A stretch of 64,000 nt of DNA from Datnioides undecimradiatus (lineage: Eukaryota; Chordata; Actinopteri; Lobotiformes; Datnioididae), in contig WARS01002812.1 in assembly GCA_008933995.1 (NCBI GenBank), positions 744,001 to 808,000 on the forward strand, read 5' to 3'. Positions 1-19,959 of this stretch are shown here, one piece after another. Under the pieces are notes generated by a model. That model did no database searches, was not told where the DNA came from, and saw nothing but the letters and a program-made list of their open reading frames with translations. The position numbers were made by a program, and so were the translations under genes. Position 1 is the first letter of the stretch, and each line of letters begins with the position of its first letter.

Positions 1-25
1 TCCTGACATTTTTACATGGAGGATA

Positions 26-31
26 AATAAA
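26..31 (+). terminator. poly(A) signal of an upstream gene
   Basis: A canonical AATAAA hexamer is followed by a T-rich stretch and a TGTGTCT element within about 35 bases, the usual layout of a vertebrate 3' end. No coding sequence is seen before it. It probably ends a + strand gene lying outside the window; in human the gene upstream of TLK2 is METTL2A, but nothing here proves that identity. AATAAA also occurs by chance. Confidence 0.35.
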
Positions 32-540
32 AGTCTAAACTGTAAATCTGTTTTTACAACTGTGTCTAACGCTGCCTTCCAAAGTGTTTTTGTTGACGAG
101 GGGGATGGCTTACTTCATGATGCTGGTCCTTGCTTTCCAACACAGTCTTGAGTGATTACCCCCCCCCCCGTTAGCTTTAAATGGGGGGTGGGTCCTTGAC
201 TACTTTCCAAAAAAGCATTAATTTTGCAATTTGATATTATATAAGTACAGTATGTGGGTGTGTACATCATGGTAATGGCCACTTTCTGATAAGTGATCAT
301 TTTGGTGGTTGCGTGGGTGGGCGCTGTTAAATTGTATTGTGCACTGAGGGTTTTGCCATTGGTCCAGACAAGAGATTTAGGGCAGGCGTGGACTGAACGA
401 AGGTGAAAATACTTGAACAATCTCACGAGAAAATATGAGATTTCACTGATTATTGTTTACATTGCAAAAACATGAGAACCGAACCGAATCGATCCGGATT
501 CAACTGAAACGCTCGCAACAGCACAACTTCCGAAACAGAT
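32..540. other. intergenic spacer, no gene seen
   Basis: About 500 bases between the putative upstream poly(A) site and the CpG-rich start of tlk2. It contains an 11-base C run (159-169) followed by a short G-rich stretch. The only open frames are short and resemble nothing recognisable. Confidence 0.5.
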
Positions 541-1045
541 TGGTTTCTCCCCCTGCGGCGAGGAAGGCGACTGGAGCCCGAACTTTGTTTTGATCGAGCT
601 GAAAGCGAGGACCCGAAATTCATCTCACCACCGGGGGAGAAAAAAGATAGGGGTAACTAACGCTAGCCTAAAGACAAGCATTAATACCTGGTGAAAAACG
701 CAGAATCTCGAGGGTCGCCATTGTGTGCAACGAGATACCCGACACAGGCACGGTATGGTCCATGGAGAGAGGGATGTGATGGGGATCCCCGCCTAAGGAG
801 TACAGCAAGGCGGGTTCGGGATACCCGGAGTTGTCGAGGCCTCCGAGGGAATCCTCCGTCGTCTACCTTGAGCTACACCGCGCGCTCGCGTGTCTTCATC
901 GTTCACAATCAGCACGCGAGGGACGCGGCTGTTGATGCGGCCTAGCCTGGGAGGGTCTGCCGAGGCACCGGGGAAACAACGGGGACGGTTTCAGGGTTAA
1001 CAACAGGCCCTCCGGAGGACCGAGAGAAGATAATATTGAATTGCA
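540..1045 (+). promoter_or_regulatory. tlk2: tlk2 CpG-rich promoter and probable 5' non-coding exon
   Basis: Base composition shifts here to CpG-rich sequence, unlike the AT-rich flanks, as expected for a housekeeping promoter. A strong splice donor (GTAAGT) begins at 1046, so a non-coding first exon could end at 1045 and splice to the acceptor ending at 2152. There is no TATA box. The exact start site and exon limits are inferred; TLK2 genes in other vertebrates also have non-coding 5' exons. Confidence 0.4.
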
Positions 1046-9817
<8,772 letters not shown>

Positions 9818-10191
9818 GCCCACGCCCCTTAAATGACTGACTGAACCATAATGAAAGAGTGGGGCGGGGGTGGCGCCATACCACGCCCCCCCCCTCCTCC
9901 CAACAGCATCCCACCTTGCCATGAAGAACCCGGGAGAAGCTGGTCAGACGACGGCAAGGGGTGGGTGAGCAGTCATGGACGAGTTGGGAAGGGAGACCCA
10001 CGTCGCCCTTCGCCCGCCCCCCTCATGTCCACCCACCCCCGCCTACCTGTCCTCCTTTCTCAGGAGGGTGGCATTGTTCTGGGGGTCAAAGCCCTGGACG
10101 GCTCACGCTGCAAGGGGCGAGGTTTGGCACTGTGTTGGCAAAAAGTGGGGTTCAGTGTTTAGGATTTTCTTTTTCTGCTTAAAAAAGAGAA

Positions 10192-10197
10192 AATAAA
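10192..10197 (+). terminator. tlk2: possible proximal poly(A) signal of tlk2
   Basis: AATAAA in an A-rich stretch 375 bases after the stop codon. No clear GT-rich downstream element follows, so it is a weaker candidate than the site at 10820. Confidence 0.3.
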
Positions 10198-10819
10198 AAG
10201 AAGTATAGAACCGCTTCAGCTTGGCCAGAGGGAAGGGACTGCGAACGGCCTCATACCCATACGCACTCACACATACACCCATGCATGAGCCATTCTGGTC
10301 TGAGGTAGTCTGAACTCCCCAAGCTCAAACGTTTTGTTTGTTCTCACATCCCTGAACCTTACTGAGAGAACCAGTCTGGCCCGTTATTGTATCGAACCCT
10401 AAATATCTATGGCACCATGTCATCCGACCCGCTGTTCTGGGATCCCCTGCCCCACTTCAGTTCCAGACCCAGATAGTTCGTGACGAGGAGGGACAGAAGC
10501 CACCCACCTACCCCCTTCCCATCTCCTCGTCAAACTCCTGTGACCAAAGCTTATAACTTCCAGCTGGTGGCAGTGTTCCACCTCTGTTTTTATAATGAAT
10601 GGTTTTAGAGTCGTGTTACTTGATTATGGAGTGGAAGCTGGTGAGAAACGACCCCTTTTACATTTTTTTAAAAAACTTTTCAATTTAACCAGTTTTATGG
10701 AGAAAACCGTTCTGTTTTTCAAGTTGCCTTTAATTAGAGCTGTTATTGTTTTGATTGACCCCCCCCCCCTACCATAAACACACATATTTATTTAGGTATG
10801 TTTGAATTTATTTTTGGCC

Positions 10820-10825
10820 AATAAA
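10820..10825 (+). terminator. tlk2: main poly(A) signal of tlk2
   Basis: AATAAA about 1 kb after the stop codon. GT-rich sequence follows within about 100 bases (10917-10945), suiting cleavage and polyadenylation. Confidence 0.55.
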
Positions 10826-10845
10826 ATGCAAGGGACTGGTCTACC

Positions 10846-11299
10846 TAATAGTACTGTTGGGGGGAGATTGGGCCTTAGCAGAGAGTTGCATAAACCATTA
10901 AATACTATTGGTTAAAATGTGTCTGTTGTTCTGGGCGTTTGTCTGGATTTACAATCACTTTGCTTTCTTTGAAGGAACAACTGACATTTACAGCACAGCT
11001 AACTATATATTCATTAGCGTTGTGTCTTAACTTTTCAGAGCGGAAATGGTTTTAAAGACACTAAATCAGTCTGTCAGTGAATTTATAGAGAAGGGTTGCA
11101 TTCGCCCAGCGAGTGGCGGGACGGTTTGTTCATATTTAGAACTTTAGGAATTAATGCAAATGTTATTGTGGTGCAGTCAAATTAGTAATGTATCATGATA
11201 TATGATGATATACTCCGACCCTTAAACGCTAAATCTTTGTCTTTAGAGCTACCAAATAGCTCTCAGTTGTCTCCTACTGTACTTGTTTACAGAAGGGGG
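10846..11299. other. tlk2-mrc2 spacer, first part
   Basis: AT-rich non-coding sequence between the tlk2 3' end and the LINE fragment. An octamer ATGCAAAT lies at 11154-11161. No gene seen. Confidence 0.6.
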
Positions 11300-12400
11300 T
11301 GCATCGGGTTTTGTCCGATCAGTCGATTCATCCATTTAACGCCAGTTAACTGGGTCAAACCAAAGTCGTCTAGACCTCTTTCTCCTCAGCAACGTTTCCC
11401 AGCTCCCGCGGGATCCAGAGGCATTCCCACGCCAGATGAGACGTCTCATCTCTCCGGCGCGTTCTGGGTCTGCCCGCTGTCTTCTACCGGCCGAACATAC
11501 CCAGAATCCGGTCAGACACCCGAGCCGCTTCTACTCTGAACTCCCTCCACACCACACGTCTGAACTCTTCACCCTATCGCCAGTGTCGAGCCCAGCCACC
11601 CAATGGAGGCAGCTAATTTTGGCCTCTTGTTTCCACAGTTTCATTCTTTTGGTCGTTACCCGAAGTTCATGACCATAAGTGATGGTTGGGACAGAGATCG
11701 ACCGGTGAAACAAGAATTTTGCCGTCCGGCGCCACTCCCCCTTCGCCATAGCGGCCCGGCGCAACGCCTGCATTTCTGCTGACGCTGCACCAAACTGCCT
11801 GTCGACCACAGACTCATGAAGAACACCTCAAGATGCTTGACCCCCCCCCCCCTCACCTGCGACAGCATTTTCCAGCAGAGACCCGTGGCCTCAGACATCC
11901 AGGTGATGACTTCGGGCTCGCCTTGAGATCCTCTCCGTGGAGCTCACAATCAGGGACAATCCTGGCAGAGCCCACTGCAAACATTAGCTGTCCACAAAAC
12001 ACACAGCACCTTAGAAGCTTTCCCAGGGACGTTGAGCAGTGCAATACCCCAACGGCTGGAGCACACATGAGCACTGTCCCTAACCTCCATGCTGCATTGA
12101 AGGACGTGTCAGCTGAGTAACTCTGAGCAGCCTGCTCCACAGTGGAGGCTTTAATCATTGCCCAATCAGATTCCATGACCCCAGGGTGCACAAGAAGTTT
12201 ACCTGGAGGTAGTATTCATGCAGTATTCATGTTCATATTGGACCGCACAGATCTCTAACACACTTGCAGGTTTCTCCATCTTTACCCACATGGGCAACAA
12301 AGTCCTCCAGGAGAACTTCGGAGTCTCTTGGCAGTATACCTTCAGGACCTGACCCGGAGACTCCCAGAAGACCAGATACTCCAAACTGATGTTCTGTGCA
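11300..12400 (-). mobile_element. degenerate APE-type non-LTR retrotransposon (LINE) fragment
   Basis: Read on the minus strand, several frames together match the single ORF of a LINE family abundant in teleosts. Near 12,290 there is an endonuclease-like LLEDFVAHVGKDGET. Near 12,175 there is a MESDWAMIKAS linker. Between 11,850 and 11,590 are reverse-transcriptase C-terminal motifs: RQFGAASAEMQALRR, SVPTITYGHEL and HWVAGLDTGDRVKSSD. At 11,340-11,440 is the LAWERLGIP-type C-terminal region. Frameshifts, stops and the loss of most of the reverse transcriptase show it is long dead. The family was recognised by memory of fish LINE proteins; the clade is not assigned. Outer limits are approximate. 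Confidence 0.78.
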
Positions 12401-13507
12401 TTGGCAAATACAACATTCAGTCCAGACCCTGTGCTGTTTGTGAGGAGAGCCCGGTGACCTTTATTTACCTCCTCCCTGTTTCACGTCCCTAAAAACACTT
12501 CCATTTTTTCTGACATACTTGTCTATCGTGATACAGAGAACACAATAAGGGAAGCAAAACTGTACAGCTTCTACTTCTCAGTGCTATTAAATGAAACTGC
12601 AAGATATCAATATTTAAAATATGAATTCAAGCTCAATACAAACCACAAGTGTCTCAAACAACAGGAACATAGGAGTTCATGTTGGGAGCTTCATGCATGC
12701 TCCACACCAACGTTCAGACCTTCCGACATACGTGGCTCACCTGATACAAACGCTGTTGGGATGTTTTTTAATGTGCGTTCATATAAAAATATAGTATAAA
12801 ATACAAGAGGTTATGGTTTTCTGAGGGGGGGAAGACAACAGATACAGGGGAAATAAAACACTAAATGTAATGTTTAACTCTAAAAGGACGCGTCTGTTAA
12901 TATTTGGTTTTGTTTGTTAGAGCAGACTTCACAGTGCGGGATCCGCCTGCTGGAGGTCCTCGGGCCTCATGTTGGGAAACACCCCCTCCGCCACACACAC
13001 ACACTTTGTTGACGCTGCTCCATTCATTTGAGTCTCATCTGACTGAGAGGCAGACGGAGCTCTAGCGGTGAGACTCACCAAATCTGCATCAGCCGTCCTC
13101 GGAGCCGTGGAGCTGTGGAGCTGTTGCTGCTCCGGCTTCACTTTTTTTTTTTCTCCTCCTTTTGGGTTTTTTTTTTTTTCTTTTTTGCAGCGTGTGTGTG
13201 TGTGTGTGTGCGTGCGTGCGTGTGTGTTGTAGTTGTGAGCATGCAAGGCAACGGTCGTCACCGAAACAAGGAGTCAAGGAAAACATGGACAAATCGGCAA
13301 CTTGTATTTTACAAATGCACTTTATATTTATTCATCTTTAGCCTGGAGTGGAGGAGCCGCGCTGCGGGTGAGCGAGAATCGCAACTTTCCTTCTATTCAA
13401 TTCACGTAAAAAGTCGCTAAACTGCGCCGACGCTCAGCTTGGGCACGCATGCCAGTGTTTGGAAAACGACTTCCAGCGGGGGGAATGCACGGAAAAAGCC
13501 GCTGCTG
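12401..13507 (+). other. spacer and mrc2 upstream region
   Basis: AT-rich up to about 12,900, then T-rich tracts, a GT/CGTG microsatellite (13192-13228) and a moderately CpG-rich stretch (about 13,340-13,507) that is the likely mrc2 promoter and 5' UTR. No TATA box or coding exon recognised; the start site is not resolvable by eye. Confidence 0.45.
13192..13228. repeat. GT/CGTG microsatellite upstream of mrc2
   Basis: GT run interrupted by CGTG units, about 280 bases before the mrc2 start codon, directly after T-rich tracts. Confidence 0.9.
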
Positions 13508-13571
13508 ATGGGTATTTTCTGCGTATTCTGGATTTGGTGCGTTGGTATGCCACGAACCAAAAGTCCGAGCA
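13508..13571 (+). other. mrc2: mrc2 exon 1: signal peptide
   Basis: ATG at 13508 opens [12 protein letters not shown], a short very hydrophobic stretch suited to a signal peptide, in a CpG-rich setting. Two donors give the phase needed by exon 2: GTGAGT at 13572 (strong, chosen) and GTATGC at 13545. No other ATG precedes it in frame after the stop at 13418-13420. The h-region is shorter than usual and no n-region Arg/Lys is present, so a different first exon remains possible. Confidence 0.55.
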
Positions 13572-16500
13572 GTGAGTGGAACCAGATGTGGAGAAAAACG
13601 GGGGGAGGAGGAGGGGAAGGTGGGGGCTGCTGGCTCAGTGTCTCTATTGTAATTTCTATTTATGAATTAAGTTTATTGGAATCTGCAAAGCGACGCACTT
13701 CCCCCCCCCCCCTCGTTGTTTTTGCTCTATTTTGGTCCCGGATGTTTTGTTTCTTCTTTCTTCTCCTGCTCCGTCGTAAAACTGACGCTGAGTGACGCTG
13801 TGTTTGGCACCCTGCGGGCAGATGTGACCTTTACATCCTGTTACAGGCCGCAATTAACACATTCAGTCCGGTCCCGAGCAGCTACCAGACCGCTGCGTGT
13901 CACGGGGGGCCGCGGAGCGTAAACCCACCTGAGCTGTTAGTGTGTGAAGAATGGGTATTTGCAGCAAACCTTCTAGTTTAAATAACCTTAAAATGAACAA
14001 TTAGTTTTTTTGCTTTTTTTCTGGGGTATTTTTTGAAACCTGAAGTTTACCTGAATAATTCAACTGTCAGTAACTTTCCTATTGATGAAGTGGGCTGCAG
14101 CTAACCTCTTGTTTTGCCACAGATAGATTGTATGCAGCCAGTATCAACTGTAAATACATCTGTTCCAATTTCGGTCATTTTAGTATTACAAAACAAAGGG
14201 TTGGAAGTTAGGAAATGGAAATTTCCAATATCATCATGCAACTCAGGAGATGGCACTGACGCTTATTAAAAAGTTAATTTTCCTCTTTTTGTTTGATCTC
14301 CAAAGCTACATTAAAACACCGGGATTATGTGGGTTTACGCTCCCACTCTTTATTATCCTTAAGAATATACTGACATGCATCCTCAATAATCTGGATCTCT
14401 TTTTGGCGAGGCTTAGTTCCTTAATTTTAAAAATGACTCGCACCCATCTGCCATAAACCTCCCTCCTCCCCCCCTCTGCCAAAGTTGAGCATCCCTCGTC
14501 AATCGCTGTTGGATGGATGAGCTGCAAGAGGAGCTGAGCAGGAAAATAAGCATTGTTGATTTGCTTTATGAAATGCTGTTTGTCACTGGTGTTGTTTCGC
14601 AACGCTCAGCCGTCAGAGTTGAACGACCAGATATCGGGAACAGCTCTGAACCTCCAGAAAAGGTTCCGTGGCGTCCTGTTTTCAGCGAACCGTCGCCACA
14701 GTACGCTCGTCAGAATCAACGCAGGGGAGATAAAGTGGGATGCAGAGGTGATGCTGAAGTGTTGTAGTTCTCCATGGAGACAGCAGCTCCAGCTTTGTGG
14801 TTTTCTGCAAAAAATGTGCATTATCTCACACAACATACCCATTGTTAGCATCGCTCTCCTTTACGTGGTTGTATCTCTTATTTAACAGTGATTTAACCGT
14901 TCTACACATAATGCCGTGCAGAATGGATGGAAGGCCGCGAACTTGTTCTCACTCTGGTTTTGAGATTTGACGCGTGCTTCCACGCTGGTTCTTGTTAGCT
15001 CAGTTTCTGAGTGTGTCTGAAAATGCAAATGCGCTCCTCTCCCACGATTGGCCCCCCTCTCTCTCCTGTCCCGTGCTTCTCAGATGAGGTAAAACCCCAT
15101 CCACAGTTTTGGTTGCCTCAGAGGCCAGACCACCATAAAACACCAAAGAAACAAACACTGCAGGCTGGAATTTCCTGCCTGTTTGTTGGTTGCCATTTCA
15201 TCACGCTGACCAGTCACGGCCTGTTTTTGTAATCACGGACATCTGTCAAAATAAGAAGAAGGCTGCGAGAGCAGCGCTTCGCTCAGAGCCCGATCTAGAT
15301 CTGTAGATTAGCATGTAAAAGAAACGAGTCGAGAACAAAAGAGTCTCAGTTTTGGTTTTCTGGCAGCAGCAATAAGTCACACTGATGCGTCAGTAAAGGA
15401 TGTGAGATCAAGAAGTGTGTTGAACTCATAAGGTCTGGAGCCAGGACTCGCTATTGATCCGTCACCCACGTTTCAAAGCATTTTCCTGCAACCTGGTCCA
15501 ACGGATGACCGTATGGAGGAGGTGGAGGTTCTGGGAATGTCTGCCTCTCTTGGCGAGTGTTGCCGATCACTGTTGGCCGCAGGTTTTACCCCCTCTCCTT
15601 CGGCAGGAAGCCGTCTTCAGTGCTGAATTAAAAAAAAAAAAATGAAATAAATAAAAGGGGGGTGACGGGGCAGAGAAGAGGATGAGATCACAGCAGGAGA
15701 GCTGTTGTGGCTTAGCGTTCACAGGGGCTCAGTGGCTTAAAGTTAATCTGGAATTCTGCACTCTCTCCGATTGCCCGGGAGTTTTCTCACATCAAACATC
15801 CAGTTGTGTCCCCCTCCAGACTGGAATTAAAACTTCTTTTGAATTTGCTTCTCGCCGTCTGGAGCTTCACGCTTCAGGTTGTCTGGCGGTTCAAAAGGCC
15901 TTTCGCCAGGAACGACTGGTATTGTCATTGCGGGCTTATATTCACACACACACACTGAAGTGGATTCATCACGCGATGTAACGCTGATTCTCGCCGGGGC
16001 CTGGTTCTGGTGTGGAAACCTTCCCACGGGCAACGTCGGAGTCGACTCCGTGGTCTATTTTTAAAAACCCGGCTCTGGTTCCCATTGTGAAAATGACAAA
16101 ACGGCATCAGGCTGATTTACTGACGCACGTCTCACATCGTTAACAACTCAGCATTGTGCGAGTCCAGCTATTCGAGCATCCTTGAGGACTCTACTCGCAA
16201 TGAGAAGTGTAACTAAATCCCGGGCTGAGATTATAGTCCATGGACGTTTTATTGTCTGTTGTGGTAGACGTCACGCTGTAATTGCAGAGTAGAGATGAAA
16301 TACGACAGAGGAGTGGAGGGTTTAATACGAACTATCCCGAGGGCTTAATGCAAAATGCTCCCTTTGATTTCAAATGATTAGCTCGAGAGCTAAGTTCTTG
16401 GCCAGAGAGTCGGTGCTTCTGAACAGGTACAGTCACGTCTTCCCAGTCTTCCCAGTCGTGCAAGATGAAACTTCAGGTTTCCCAAAACGAACTGAACTGC

Positions 16501-19500
16501 AAACCCCGGCTCCGTGTGAGTCCAGAGTGACGCAGCCCAAATTACGTGTTGCGCCGCCCCGCAGGTCAGACAGACTCCCAGGCTAAACGCCGGGGCCTGA
16601 GCAGCAAATGTGACGCCGGTGAGACTCAGTAACAGCGTGTGGGATTGTAATAAAGCGTGAAACAGACTGCTAACCCATAAAACATCAGATGTTAGATAAC
16701 CTACCTCAGGAAAGGTAATTATTAAAAGTAAATTATTAGAACAGGAAACCTGTAGTTTAGCCTTTTTTCTGAATAATACCTGTTTATGCCTGATATGACT
16801 ATATGACTAGATACTTTCTTGTTTCATCCCTGATGCTCCTTGAATTGCGTACAGCCACGTAACTGTTTGAAGTTCATTGTCAGACAAACGATCAAATTGA
16901 TTAATTCGTTCATCAAACTTTGATCATATAAGTCATTGTTTTGGTGCTCGTGAAACTAAGCGTGGTCCCAGTGATTCATCAAATCGCCATTAAAAACAGG
17001 TTAAGATCAGAGCGGACTCGGTGAGACGTTTCCCTTTCAAGCCAGGACTCGGCGAACGCGTCAGACTGTGACTTTTCACAGATCTTTGTCGGCGTTCCTT
17101 CGTTTTCGACTCCAGCTCCGGATCGTGTTGCAGCAACAGAAGCGACTAGAATAACAGCTTCTCGGGAAAGGTGGTCTTTTTCCAAAAGGAGCTTTGTGTT
17201 ATTCGGGACAGGAAGTTTGAGTTTATGACACTTTCTCATCTCCCCGGGAGGATTTGAGCGTTTAGCAAACTTTCTCCGATTTGACTCTTTCCTGATTATA
17301 ACAATGAATCGGCAGTAAACAAGCCTAACAGCTGGGTGTTACTGTAAGATGGATGGCTTTATAAAAAGACCAGGGTGGTGATTATATCTGATTGCACTGT
17401 ACAGAGAATCTCCAAACTCACACCGAAACGCGCTCTGCTGCTGCGTTCGCTGCCGAGCGAATGAGCTAACGCAGCTTCTGAGAAACTCAACCACAACCAC
17501 CCGAGCGCAAGAAGAGAAGGCGTGTCGGTCGTCGCCTCCAGATTACAGGGAGTTTTGTGGGGCTCCTGATGAGACTCCGTTGTCTCTGTGTCTGTAAAAG
17601 CAGCACAGGAGGTTTGGGAGGGGTGAGGGATTGAGCGGGCCGAGGTATCCGGACAGGAGAGTTTTTCAAGCGAGTGCCCAGCGATCTTTTCCCACCTACC
17701 CCACTTCCTGGCCTCTCACAGGAGCCCGCCGAGTAGGAATGCTGCGGGTCCGACGCCCGACAGACGGGCTTTGTGTGCGAGCCCCGAATTAGAGTCACTC
17801 CCACACTCCTGCCTCGTGTCTCTTTGTCTTTCTTCCTCCCACCTTCGCGCAAAAACTCCAAACCACACGCACGTCGTCATATTCACAGGTTTCTGATATG
17901 TAAATCTGTAAAAGACGAAATGGGATGAAGGGAAGCCACAGTTGCTGGGTTTTTGTTCCTGAAATTCCAGTCACTGAGGCTGGAGCGGAGCCACTGCTCT
18001 GGATGTGTGAAGTTTCACACTTTTCCCAGTAACTTTAACGTCGGTTAACGTTTTGGTAATTTCCCGTGTGGAGGAACGCAGGATATACGTTTTAACCACT
18101 ACATTGTGTTTAATTAGTCAAAGTCTGGCCTGTGAATCAACATCTAGTGATCTAACCCAGATCAATAAGACAAAGTTCCTCATGTATCCGCCCAAAACGA
18201 CTAACTGCTACCCTGATTCAAAAGAAATCCACACCACAGTGTCGTAAACGAGGCGGGAGGTAGTTCCAGGTCAAACTCCGGGAAGCGAGTGAATGACACC
18301 TGGCGCACGCATTAAAGAACACATGCAACCACTTTTCGCGGTTTATTGCATCGGGTTTCTGCAATAACGCCGTGCTGAGAGCTCCGTCTCCTAATGTGTA
18401 GGCTGTAATGTATGGGATTTAAGGCTTATAGAAGCATGATTAACAGTACAGCGTGTTATGCAGGGGCATGAGAGCTGCGCTGCATCCGTTAATGGGGTTA
18501 TTGATCCGACCACCCCTGACCTGTTCTCTTGCCACGTTAGCTGCTAACAAACGGGCCTGTTTTCGTCAGCGTTATCGACTGATTTCCCTCTGTCTGCACA
18601 GCGTCACCGGACTCTGACGACTTTGCTTTCTACCATGAGGGCACCCAGCTGTGCCTGGGGGTGCGGGATCGCATCATCTCGCTGTCCCCCTCCTGTTCGG
18701 AAGCCAACCAGCGCTGGAAGTGGGTGACCCGGGGTCGCCTCTTCAACCTAGGCTCTTCTCTGTGCCTGGGCCTCAAGACCGGTAACGTCACCTCCAAGTT
18801 GGACGATACTCCCCTGGGCTTGTACACCTGTGACCGCGAGCCCCCCGGAGTGCGCTGGACCTGGAGCTGTGGCCAGGTGTTGGACAGCCTCAACAACTAC
18901 CTTCCCTCAACCTTATTTTGGAACGCCTCCTCGGCCTCCTCGCCTTCGTCGCCCAAATGGTCGCTGCATGGCGGTGTGGACCCGTGCTCCAAAACATATC
19001 AAGGTAAGCATGTAATTCATTATTATTTACCTGTATTTGACCCCAAATATCTAATGCAAGACAGCCACGCTTCCAAACTGCCTGCAAAAAACCATCATTT
19101 TTAGAATATTGCAATAACAATGCGATGGATTAACGACGCAACCTAGTTAGGCAGGTTATTATCTGTGACTGAAGACTGAAAGAACAAATATATACAAGCA
19201 ACAGTGATGATTAAATTGATTAAATAAAACCCAAAATATTAGAAATAAGATCTCGAACGCTGCTCCCAGTCGACGATCCTGTAAATCATCCTCCGTGAAA
19301 TGGACTGAAGGCTCCCATCTGCCCGGCCGCGGTGGCACCCGTGACCCAGTGAGCCGCGCTCCTTCGCCCTCCCACGCGACGCCTGTTGCGAATGCCGCAG
19401 CTGCATCCGATCCAATGGACACGGCGAAACGTTGCTTTTGGGGAATCTTTGAGGACGAGTGGCTCTCCGCCAGGGAGAGAGCCAAGGAAAACAGCGCTGG

Positions 19501-19914
19501 TGTTTGTAAACTCCGGCAAGTCGCCCTCGCCCTCAACTGTATTTGTATTTATATTTAGTTTTCAGCCCAGATTAAATCTAACCACGGCGGTTTACAGCTA
19601 GAGCTCATTTCCGCTTTCAAATCAATCTCCCGCAATATCAAATGTCACGTTTGCTCATCGACAAACCGTCCTGCGAGGCTCAGTGAGCCGCGCGGGTCCA
19701 CGTCTAACGGGCCCTGCTCGGCTGCAATTAAAACCAGATCTGCCACAAACGTAAGACCAGGAACTCTCCCGTCGCTCTCTCCTTTCTGCTCCCACTCTTG
19801 AGTCTCTTCTACTTTTTTTTTTGTGTGTGTGTGCGGCGAGGGGAATCGGGTGCACTGACATTTTTAACTTTCAAGTGCCGATCTTCACAAGTCTCTTTGT
19901 GAAGTCAACCCGCC

Positions 19915-19959
<45 letters not shown>

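Larger units (their letters stand above)
9818..10845 (+). other. tlk2: tlk2 3' UTR
   Basis: From the TGA to just past the AATAAA at 10820. It starts with a C-rich section (9-base C run at 9886-9894) and becomes AT-rich. A second AATAAA at 10192-10197 could give a shorter transcript. The end point is inferred from the signals. Confidence 0.65.

Noticed and set aside
18630..18896. Minus-strand open frame opposite mrc2 exon 2
   Set aside because: Shadow of the real exon on the + strand.
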